NCBI GenBank assembly: GCA_030374765.1
Contig: JARGXX010000095.1
Location: 744,001 to 808,000, forward strand
DNA length: 64,000 nt
From: Agarophyton chilense
Lineage: Eukaryota > Rhodophyta > Florideophyceae > Gracilariales > Gracilariaceae
Direction of reading: 5' to 3'
A program made the position numbers and the translations under genes. How positions within the stretch are numbered: the first letter of the stretch is position 1; each line of letters begins with the position of its first letter. The notes under the pieces are model-generated. The model had not been told where the DNA came from. It searched no databases and saw only the letters and a program-made list of their open reading frames with translations. Below, in pieces: positions 53,183-62,092 of this stretch.

Positions 53183-53893
53183 TCACGCGACCACATCCAA
53201 CACGCTAACCTGATGTGACGGATGCGTAGCTGAAATGACGGTAACCCTCTTATCGCCCACATCAACGCTGTGATGCTTCATGAGATGAAACGAAGCCACG
53301 CCATGAGCAACAAGTCTGGAAAACGGCGACTCCAAAACCAGGCGAACCGACTGTCCAGCCGGCAACGCAATGACCTGCTTTTCAACGCGCTCAACGAGCG
53401 GACGGACGAGTGCACCACGTTGTTTGATAAGCTGTCGAAGTCTGGCGTCGACCCTGGGCACGGTGTGTTGGACGCGTGTAAGCACAGTGTCGTTCGCTCC
53501 AAATTCTGCGTTCCCACGAGCACCACCCCCCCGTCTCTCCGCAACATCATCCGCGGCTACAAAGCTCTCCCACGCGGTGCGCAGCTGTTCATCAGCGAAG
53601 AGCGCATCGAACTGACAGCGTGAGTTGCGCTCAAACAGGGAGGCAAGCTCAGCGTGCGAGGTGGGCAACGCGCCGAACGAGGCGGCGTTCATGGCGAGCG
53701 CCACGTCGTTGTAGTAACGTCTTAGACGACGCGGCACGGGCCGGGCCGCTCGAGACACGGCTCTGACGCGCTTGTGAGCGCGTGCGGCGGGCAGCGCGGC
53801 GTTGCGTGGGCGGTCTGGCAGAGCGGAGAGCAGCGGGAGATTATCCGAGGCGAGCATATCTAAGTCTGCGGGGGAGAGCCTCGGCAGCGCCAT
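53183..53893 (-). CDS. R3H-domain protein with R3H-associated N-terminus
   Basis: 236 residues from the ATG at 53893 (MALPRLSPADLDMLASD). The frame is open further upstream, but that part looks untranslated. The N-terminal part with Arg-rich PVPRRLRRYYNDVALAM resembles the R3H-associated domain. The C-terminal part LPAGQSVRLVLESPFSRLVA with HLMKHHSV is an R3H-like nucleic-acid-binding fold, as in R3HDM4-type proteins. The last codons run over a donor-like CAG/GTTAGCG near 53215. A frame-compatible acceptor 45-50 bases on would add about 90 residues ending at 52884 (VARGPIQTETTNFRPVHES...). The 3' end is therefore uncertain. Confidence 0.65.
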   Translation of the reverse strand: MALPRLSPADLDMLASDNLPLLSALPDRPRNAALPAARAHKRVRAVSRAARPVPRRLRRYYNDVALAMNAASFGALPTSHAELASLFERNSRCQFDALFADEQLRTAWESFVAADDVAERRGGGARGNAEFGANDTVLTRVQHTVPRVDARLRQLIKQRGALVRPLVERVEKQVIALPAGQSVRLVLESPFSRLVAHGVASFHLMKHHSVDVGDKRVTVISATHPSHQVSVLDVVA

Positions 53894-54846
53894 GGTGTGA
53901 CGAAGACGGAATTTTGGGGGGGGTGGGGAGATGAGGGCGTGGCGGTTGGTGTCACTGCATCGAGATGGCGGGGATGCGCTGGCACGAGGTGCAAAGCACG
54001 AGGGGTGGTGCGGGAGCACGAGCGTACAGCGTGCAGGCCGTTTTAAGCGCTCTGAGCGGGCGGACGCGCTTGCGAGCGCCACTTTCGTGGCGCGCTGTGT
54101 TGATTGATGCAACGTATGAAGGATGGCCAATGACGAGACGCAACGTGGACGCGTGGCGACCGACCCAGACCACACGCGCTCACACAGTGCGCTTCTTCTT
54201 CCACTGATCATAGCCACTTTGGACAGGCAGTTTGGCTCCGGACGCGGCGTCGTCGTTCATTGCGCGGTAAGCCGCCGCCTGTCCGGCCTCGTTCCGCCTC
54301 TCGCAGACATGAGGTTAGTGTCGGCCTCTGTAGCGAGCTCAAATATGAGGAACAAGGGGGGGAACAAGGAAAAAAAGGAAACGAAAGCGTACGCTTGCCC
54401 GCGGACAAGCCTTTCAGTTAGGATTATGTAGATACCCTTACGGTGCTTCTCGGTGCGGTAGCCTTGGTTACGCGCATCGCCGACAGTGCGTTGCCAACGT
54501 GGCGCCCGGCTGACACTATCAGCCACCTGCACGCTACCATTGTGACACTGTCAGCCCTCGAGTGGCGCATCGCGCCGTGGCGCCGCCTTTTCTTCAAAAT
54601 ATTTCTGTTTTCGGGCGCACTTGCTGACTGTGCGCCCTCGCTTCGCTTATAGCTGGTGTGCTCGCCAGCTACTGTTGGTCGACGACTGCAGTCCGATCAT
54701 TGCTTCCGTTTGACACCTTTCGCTCCGTAGCGTCTTTTGTTTCACCACCGCTTCCGTTCCTCCCCTATCGCCGTCTCTTTCTCCTTCCCCCACCACCACC
54801 TCTATCGCTCTTTCCATTCTCTCCCTCACTTCGTACGTATCCCATA
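53894..54846. promoter_or_regulatory. Two-way promoter region of the R3H and GME genes
   Basis: The 950 bases between these divergent genes hold no recognised gene. The part next to the GME start (about 54755-54840) is pyrimidine-rich (CTCTTTCC, TTCTCTCCC), like other leaders here. Confidence 0.45.
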
Positions 54847-55899
54847 ATGACCGAGACAAAGAAGCGTGTGCTCGTCACCGGCGCCGGTGGTTTCATCGGT
54901 GGACATCTTGCAAAGCGTCTCAAGGACGAGGGTAACCATGTCATCGGCGCTGACTGGAAGGAAAACGAGTATTTCAAGGTTGAAGAGTTCTGCACCGAGT
55001 TCATGTTGGTCGATCTCCGCGACAAGGAAAATTGCATAAAGGCTTCCAACGGTTGCGAGGACATTTACAACCTTGCTGCCGACATGGGAGGCATGGGTTT
55101 CATCCAATCCAACCACTCTGTCATTCTTTACAACAACGCCATGATCTCCTTCAACATGCTGGAAGCCGCCCGTACCTCTGGCTGCAAGAGATTCTACTAT
55201 GCCTCCTCGGCCTGCATCTACCCGGAGGGCGCCCAGCTCGATACGAACAACCCGGGTCTCAAGGAGAGTGATGCCTGGCCTGCCCAACCGCAAGATGCCT
55301 ATGGACTTGAGAAACTTGCCTCTGAGGAACTTGCCATTCACTATGGCAAGGACTTTGGCATGAAGACCCGAATCGGTCGCTTCCACAACATCTACGGCCC
55401 GCAGGGAACATGGAAGGGCGGTCGAGAGAAGGCCCCCGCCGCCTTCTGCCGAAAGTCTATCACCTCAACTACCGAGTTCGAGATGTGGGGTGATGGAAAT
55501 CAGACCCGTTCCTTCTGTTACGTAGACGATGCTGTCGATGGTGTCATCCGCCTCATGAACTCCGACTTCACTGAACCGCTCAACATCGGCTCCGATGAAA
55601 TGATTTCCATGAATGACATGGCCAAGATGGTTCTCGGGTTTGCCGCCAAGGACATCCCGATCAAGCATATTCCGGGCCCTGAGGGTGTGCGTGGCCGTAA
55701 CTCTGATAACGAGCTTTGCCAAAAGGTGCTGGGCTGGGCCCCGGGAATCAAGCTTGAGGACGGTTTGAGGAGGACCTTTGACTGGATCAAGACACAGATC
55801 GAGGAAGAGAAGTCCAAGGGTATTGACAATGACTACTCCACCTCCACTGTGGTCGGTACTCACGCCCCCACTGACTCCAAGGCCTCGAAGCGCAAGTAA
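54847..55899 (+). CDS. GME: GDP-mannose 3,5-epimerase
   Basis: 350 residues, close to the plant enzyme in length. It turns GDP-mannose into GDP-L-galactose, feeding ascorbate and cell-wall or matrix sugars. Motifs: VLVTGAGGFIGGHLAKRL (NAD site), YNLAADMGGMGFIQSN, SSACIYPE with the catalytic Cys, the QDAYGLEKLASEE Tyr-Lys pair, and HNIYGPQGTWKGGREKAPAA with the catalytic Lys. The ATG at 54847 begins the conserved MTETKKRVLVTG; the open frame upstream is a CT-rich leader. It is intronless. The codons are moderate in GC but strongly biased, as expected of a well-expressed gene. Confidence 0.95.
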   Translation: MTETKKRVLVTGAGGFIGGHLAKRLKDEGNHVIGADWKENEYFKVEEFCTEFMLVDLRDKENCIKASNGCEDIYNLAADMGGMGFIQSNHSVILYNNAMISFNMLEAARTSGCKRFYYASSACIYPEGAQLDTNNPGLKESDAWPAQPQDAYGLEKLASEELAIHYGKDFGMKTRIGRFHNIYGPQGTWKGGREKAPAAFCRKSITSTTEFEMWGDGNQTRSFCYVDDAVDGVIRLMNSDFTEPLNIGSDEMISMNDMAKMVLGFAAKDIPIKHIPGPEGVRGRNSDNELCQKVLGWAPGIKLEDGLRRTFDWIKTQIEEEKSKGIDNDYSTSTVVGTHAPTDSKASKRK

Positions 55900-56677
55900 C
55901 TTCCATCTGTTTGCTTCTAATCGTTGGCAGAGACTTCGTGCCTTGACCATCTGCTTGCTTGCGTTTTCGTGCGTTCGAAGCGCGTGATCCCCTTTGCTTG
56001 TGGGCTTATGTTGAGGTCGATTGTCGTTCGAGCTTGCACTACGCGTTTTCTGCGCACGGAGATGACTTTCGTCTCATGTAAAGTGATGGCTTCATGTGCC
56101 CAACTGCGTTATGATTTGCACGCACCGATGTCTGGTTGCATTAGTGAACTGCCGTTTGTACTTTGAACGGATGTATGATAAGATACCGTCCGATAGCCGC
56201 AGTTTTGAGTGCCTAAAACATCTGAGCTAAGTTATGATGTGGCTTTGCATACAGTACGCGCTGGGTGTGCAAATCATCTATCTACTTGCGTTTTTGGTGC
56301 CTGAAATAACTGTTCACCCTGATATGTTATCTTTGGCTCGGGTTTCGGTTTCGTTGGCCAGTTGTCTAGAGGTAGATCGGGCTCTTTCCCTCAGCGCATG
56401 ACGACATCTAGCCTCAATAGCGTGCTGACATTTTCGTCGAAATGACGTGCCCGATGCCCTGAGTCCGGAGAATAAAATGGCCAAACTGTAGAAAAAGTCT
56501 GCCCCCATTAGACCTGAAGTGTACGGGACACAGGCTTGTCTTATACGATATTTCATGACGTTTGATGAAAATGCACCACCCATACCTTTGTAACTGTTTG
56601 AACGGCTGTAGGCACATTTTTCGACAGCACAATGATGATCCCGATGATCTAGGGCGGTATCAGCCAGTGGGATTTCG
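55900..56677. other. Tail-to-tail intergenic region, no gene seen
   Basis: 780 bases between the ends of GME and the WD-type gene. Only short frames are present, and no RNA gene or repeat is recognised. Confidence 0.5.
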
Positions 56678-57982
56678 TCAGGTCAACTCCTCATTGTCCC
56701 GCGTCATATCACTGTCGTTCTCGTCTCTCATACGGGACCACCAAGTTCTGGGCGGCGCTTTTGGCTCTGTCCGGCGTGGATTGTGAAGAGGGCTTGGTGT
56801 AAGTGAGCAATCTACTTCCAGCAATTGCATTTCATTCCGGATTCCCCCGATCAAGATGCGACCTAGCTTTCGACCAATAGCGTACATGCTGGCAATCTCA
56901 TTTCCAAGAGATCTTTCATAGCTCTCCATGGGTCTTCCATGTCCGAACAGTATTACCTCAAATGACGACCGAAACGTCTGCGGGAATATTGCTCTCCAAC
57001 CGGTACCGTGCGCCCCGCACACAACGTCTCCAAGCCGTCTCCGCACGTGCCATGACAGATCGTAGGATTGCCTCAATGTTCCATACGATTGCAACCCAGT
57101 TTCGCCAAGACTGACTTGAGACGAGTCTGCGAAAACAGGAGGATGAGCGGGCGTAATGTGCTCTCCGCTTTCTTTTCCAAGCATGTCAATATACCCCGCA
57201 GTCCCCTTGGCTGTACGATAGAACAAAAAACCTCTTGGGGCGCCCATCAGTATTCGCAACATGTCCAGCCGAGAGTGCTCTGGAAGATGACGTTGTAGGA
57301 CAATATTTTTGCCCGACCGTTCCATGCTGAGGAAAGCACGCCCTTGCGGAAGCTGTCGACGGTCATATAAGGAAATATTTCCCGGCGAGGCGATGTATAG
57401 TTCTAGTCCGTCTCCAGCAACGGCAATTTCCTTGCCTATTCGCGTGGTGGTACTGATTTTTCTCCTCCACGACTCTCGGATGTCGTACATGTGAAGGAGC
57501 TCGTGATGGGCGACGGCAAAGACATTTGGTTCCAATGAGATAATGTCCGTAAGGTGTCGTTTGTTCCCCAGATTCGAAATCGCATTTGTCGGGGCATTGG
57601 GATCACATTGGTTCAGGTCGTACTGGTGGATCGTGCCGGCCTCATGCGCAACGTAAAGATGGTCGCCGCGGCCCTTTCCCCACGTACATGCCGCGACTTT
57701 AGAGGAATGATTGCTTCTCAGTCGAAGTCGCAATGAATCAGAGTCGTCCGGCTCATGTATCTCTATCATGCCATTGGAAGATGCTGCGGCTAGTAAGGCT
57801 TCGTCTTGAGATGCACTGAACTGCACAATGTAGTCACGACAACCCCGAGCCACTGGCTTGAATTGAGTGTTCCATGTTGGTTTCAATTGAAGAGTGGAAA
57901 GGGTATTCAGCTCCGCTCTCCATACCAAATCTTTGGATGCGGACTTGCCCACTTCGCGAGCGCGCAGTGTGTTCCAAATCAT
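56678..57982 (-). CDS. WD40-like protein of unknown function
   Basis: 434 residues. Beta-propeller-like units can be made out: VQFSASQDEALLAAASSNGM, KVAACTWGKGRGDHLYVAHE with HQYDLNQCD, then FAVAHHELLHMYDIRESWRR and LELYIASPGNISLYDRRQL. These follow the GH..WD spacing loosely. The last 35 residues are charged and disordered. The family is not recognised; candidates with such diverged repeats include DCAF- or E3-adaptor-like proteins. No intron is visible. It is divergent from NOC4, 660 bases away. Confidence 0.7.
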   Translation of the reverse strand: MIWNTLRAREVGKSASKDLVWRAELNTLSTLQLKPTWNTQFKPVARGCRDYIVQFSASQDEALLAAASSNGMIEIHEPDDSDSLRLRLRSNHSSKVAACTWGKGRGDHLYVAHEAGTIHQYDLNQCDPNAPTNAISNLGNKRHLTDIISLEPNVFAVAHHELLHMYDIRESWRRKISTTTRIGKEIAVAGDGLELYIASPGNISLYDRRQLPQGRAFLSMERSGKNIVLQRHLPEHSRLDMLRILMGAPRGFLFYRTAKGTAGYIDMLGKESGEHITPAHPPVFADSSQVSLGETGLQSYGTLRQSYDLSWHVRRRLGDVVCGAHGTGWRAIFPQTFRSSFEVILFGHGRPMESYERSLGNEIASMYAIGRKLGRILIGGIRNEMQLLEVDCSLTPSPLHNPRRTEPKAPPRTWWSRMRDENDSDMTRDNEELT

Positions 57983-58641
57983 CGCGGTTTGTAGTCAGAG
58001 CGGAAACACACACTCAGATGGCATTGAGCCACCGAAGTGTATGCGCGAAACTTGTCTTATTTAAGCCTGGAAGGAAGAAAAGAGTCCGTGGTGACGATAA
58101 GCACGTCGGAGCCAAGACCGTGCCAGCCTTCCCCCTGTCATGGTGCGGCTGTGGAATGGCCGAGATGGCGAGAGAGGGCCAGCATTTTGGCGCCAAAGCA
58201 TGTGTTCCGGTTCAGTTTTGGCATGGACTGGAAAAAGGTTCAGAATCCGTCACGGTCACGTTATGCAGAGAGTCACGACCCGTGACACGGTTGCCACCGC
58301 AGTCGTCAACTCGTCAGTGATAGTGAAAGCATCGCAAATCAGCGCTTCACGGGCATGCCTGCTTCGCTCCAGTCGAGCTTTCCGCGACGACGCTGAATTC
58401 CGGCGTTCCACCAACCCCTCGGTCGGAAAACTTGCCAAAAGAGATAACCTTTCTTGAGTGCAAGGAGCATCTTCACAAGTCGTGCTCCAAATTCCACAGC
58501 ACCTTTTGAGGGTTTCAACAACTGCATGTTTGGTGAAGTACGAATGCGTCTACTGTTGGTTTCTTTTTACGACCATTGCAATCCACTCATTTCTGAGTCT
58601 CGGTTTGAGTCCTCGACCTAAGGCTCACGCTACCGCCACCA
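57983..58641. promoter_or_regulatory. Two-way promoter region of the WD-type and NOC4 genes
   Basis: 660 bases with no recognised gene between two divergent genes. No clear TATA box or repeat. Confidence 0.4.
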
Positions 58642-60072
58642 ATGGTCAGTATTATCGAGGCTGCTAAGACCCCTCCAGTGGAGGAAAAGGCTCGCTCTTT
58701 GGAGCAGATTCGAACTCTTGAAAATCTATTTCGAAAGGCTCCAACTGATAATATAAACACCATTCCAAAACTAATTTCCGCTATATATCCTGTCAATAAC
58801 CTGACTCAGAAGGCCATCCACGCAGCCCGAAGATGTTTAGTACTAGCGCAAGCCTCCGACTTTTCTTCCGTGGAGCGAACTGAATGGCTGAGTCTTCAAA
58901 CAGATCATTACGCAACTGCCCTTGTATCTGTCATAAAAGCAAACCAAGATAACGAAGCAATGAACGTTGCAGTCGCAGGTGCTGCTCTCACGCAACATCA
59001 TGTTTGGAGAAAAGTTTGTCAAGCTGTGATTGTCGGGGAAAACAAAGATCTTCACGAGCTTTTGTTTACCAATTTTGTTCCTCGCTTTGCAGATCTTCGT
59101 CTTGGAGCTCTACAGCTAGTTGAGAAACATGTCGGGACCATCGAGACTAGACTGCGAGCGCTTTCTGCTTGTCGCAATGGTGACGAAGATGTTGCGAAAA
59201 CTCAAGTTTCGAAAAAGGAACTAAAATCAGCTTTCGTGAAAGCGTGGCTCGCGGTTCTACGAGTTGAAATGAATCTAGAGATCCAACAGACTTTGTTGAG
59301 ACGAATTCCAAACGAGCTCATTCCGGTCATGCCTCAGCCTCTAGTACTCAGTGATTTCATTATCTCCAGTTTCGCTGCAAAAGATATATCGACTTCAATC
59401 GCGGCTCTAGAAGGTCTGTTCATTCTCATATCAAAGCATCGCCTAGAATATCCACTTTTTTACCAAGAGGTATATTCCTTACTCAGAGTCGATGTCTTCC
59501 GTTACGTTGAAGATCCAACGAGATTCATGGAACTGGTGGCGACCTTACTTTTGAAAGGAACAATGATCCCGGGTAACATGGTAGCTGCCTTTGTCAAAAG
59601 ATTGGTTCGACGTGCTCTCAACTGGCCCTCTTACCACGCTGTATGGTGTCTTCGACTCGCTCTTGACGTACTTCAAAAACATCCCAGTACGTGTTTCTTG
59701 GTGCACAGACCCGTAAATCTTTTTGACACAGTTCCGAATCAAAATGGGGAGGACCCCTTTGATGACACCGAACATGATCCTCAAGCAAGTCGAGCGAATG
59801 AAAGCTCCTTGTGGGAAGTGGAGGTGTTGAAAAGACATATAAACCCGGCAGTCTCAAGACTGGCAATGGCGTTTGAAAGAGATCTGAGAAATAGACGAGC
59901 GTCGCTACCAGGTGAGTTGTCAGACTACACAGGATTACAATTCAGCGATATCTTCCAGGCCGAAGTTCATCGGAAGGCGAAAGTCAGTCCCCTGGCATAC
60001 AGCACCCCTGGAACTGATCCATCTGTAACAAGATTGAAAAAACGACTCAAAACTTGTGTTTCTTGGTCATAG
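58642..60072 (+). CDS. NOC4: NOC4-like ribosome biogenesis protein
   Basis: 476 residues, within the NOC4 size range. The N-terminal half is helical (HEAT-like). The C-terminal half carries the CBF/Noc domain: SIAALEGLFILISKHRLEYP, FYQEVYSLLRVDVF, GNMVAAFVKRLVRRALNWPS, then VLQKHPSTCFLVHRP and SSLWEVEVLKRHINPAVSRL. NOC4 pairs with NOP14 to bring 40S precursors to export in yeast. With UTP6 at the other end of the window this makes two small-subunit assembly genes. The frame is intronless. An AATAAA lies near 60196. Confidence 0.9.
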   Translation: MVSIIEAAKTPPVEEKARSLEQIRTLENLFRKAPTDNINTIPKLISAIYPVNNLTQKAIHAARRCLVLAQASDFSSVERTEWLSLQTDHYATALVSVIKANQDNEAMNVAVAGAALTQHHVWRKVCQAVIVGENKDLHELLFTNFVPRFADLRLGALQLVEKHVGTIETRLRALSACRNGDEDVAKTQVSKKELKSAFVKAWLAVLRVEMNLEIQQTLLRRIPNELIPVMPQPLVLSDFIISSFAAKDISTSIAALEGLFILISKHRLEYPLFYQEVYSLLRVDVFRYVEDPTRFMELVATLLLKGTMIPGNMVAAFVKRLVRRALNWPSYHAVWCLRLALDVLQKHPSTCFLVHRPVNLFDTVPNQNGEDPFDDTEHDPQASRANESSLWEVEVLKRHINPAVSRLAMAFERDLRNRRASLPGELSDYTGLQFSDIFQAEVHRKAKVSPLAYSTPGTDPSVTRLKKRLKTCVSWS

Positions 60073-62092
60073 CATACGCTTTGAACTTGACTGAGCTCTA
60101 CAGAAGTCATGTTTGGGTTAGGCTCATTCCGACGTAACAATCTGTTGACGTCTGTTTGAAGAAGGACCAGATAACCTCTGGCGATACTTCCAACCAATAA
60201 AGCTTTTATTCATCATCACGATACGAGTGTTTTACAGGCCTTCGCCCGAGCAGCATGTTTCACAGCACGAATAGCTGCTTCTCATTTAGTTGTGCTCTCC
60301 TATTTGTTCCCGACGACCGACAGCGAAAAGCCAGCAATAAAAGTACACGGATTGGCTTCGAATCCCATTTCTGAGGAAATTAGGAGGACCATAACAAAAG
60401 AGTCCTTACGATAGACATAATTCTGCATATAGGGTCCATTGTCCCTGATTTCGAGGCGATTGGAGTCCCATCTTTTAAGAGTAGTCCTCTCTCTCACTTC
60501 AAAAAGCCCAACAACGGTCACATTCATTTTCTGGGTTTAGTCTACCAACGACTATCTCTTCGGTCTCCAAAGATAGGGTGCAGGTCGGGGTTGCGTTGCC
60601 GTGGATGGAATCGCAACTGATTACAATCAAATATTGCATTTTCTTTGCGGAGGGTAGTTCAATGGACGATACGAACGCAATCCTTCATCATCTTGAAAAG
60701 CAGTACTCAGCAGATGGGAATCTCCCAAGCTAGAATAGTTATAAACAAGTTTCACAAAGCAAACATCAGGTTACCAGTTCAAATCAACGCTCATCACCGT
60801 AAAGAGGTTTATTGGAAAGGCTGCATCAAGCAAAATTAAAGGCCACGGAAATCTCATATATATTTTAATTATGAAAAGAGATACTCCGGAGTAACATTCA
60901 TCGACGAGTTGGTATCAAGGAAAGAATCGAAATTCAGCACCTGAAAACACACTCTACAGATTGCAGTTGTTGCACAGGTGAAGTGATTGTGATGTCTTGG
61001 CTCATCAACGTTTTTCTGATAGCTGTACTAGAACATTGCCACAATTCTTGTTAACTGTTCTTGTTAGCTGTTGTCTCCTTGCCCATGAATGAGAGTGTTT
61101 TGGGCATAGCTCTGGTTCCCTCGAATCTTTCAGACACTAGGGAGCATTCTATTCGAGCGACGCTGGGTAGTAGACTACGCTTTTTATGTCAAGGTTCGCA
61201 TTTTATGAACTGTGTCTGTGTTTACTGGTATCATCTTCTGCATCTGTTCCTGTGCTCGTATGTATCGAATGCTGTAGACGATCCTATCGTTTCTAAGTTG
61301 CGATGGCTACGAGTCGTTTGGTAGGAGTTATCGATACTACACGATGGCTTGGTAGCCCGTACCCCGATCGTTCTACTGTAGCTCTGTTTTCATATAAGCT
61401 CCCCTATGGTTGACTTCGGTCCTGTTCTCAAAGAAGGACCCGAGATCTTTCTACGGTTCCCTTGTTCGTCTCTGTTCGTTACCATAAACATACTGTAGAT
61501 CCCCAATATCTAGCAAGCAAATGTATTCATTATATGCCGAAGTAGGTTCCATTCAATTCCTTTCACGCGGATGGTAATAAGTCTACTTTGGGGCTAAGTT
61601 CGACTGCAGATCAGCCATGCGTCATGCTTTATTCTTATAAAGGGAAACCATCTCACAGGTGCGCATCAGTACTACAGTTTTCGTGCTTGTGAAGAAGACG
61701 GTGTACATGAGCAGACATCACCGAGAGGTTGTCGCCCGGTGACTTTGTGCGGTACAGAACAGCCTGAAGACCAGCGGTAGGTTGCGCCTCTTTGCGGTAC
61801 ATAGAAAGTTTCCTCTTCGATCATGAAAATTGTTTAGAGCCAGGGGACTTTCCTTTCACAATAAAGCGAAAGACATGTTTCGTTCCGTAGTTATATAATG
61901 CAGCAGTGGTGTGTTGCGGTTCGCCTAGATTCAAGTTGACATTTCCCCCGTCCTGACGAGCAAAGACGACATTAGAACACTTCTCCCAGCAGCAAACCCC
62001 ACAACTCCTGCGTTCTATTTCACCTACTTTACGGACGCTGGTTTGGCTCTTGTCTCAAATTGTGCATCGTTGATGCTCACTCTCGCATTTTC
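60073..62092. other. Two-kilobase region without a recognised gene
   Basis: After the probable poly(A) site of NOC4, neither strand shows a long or protein-like frame, and no tRNA or other RNA gene was recognised. A B-box-like GGCTTCGAATCCC near 60354 lacks the rest of a tRNA. The last part must hold the promoter of the gene starting at 62093. Confidence 0.45.

Noticed and set aside
60345-60360. tRNA B-box-like GGCTTCGAATCCC
   Set aside because: No matching A box, anticodon arm or acceptor stem could be folded around it.
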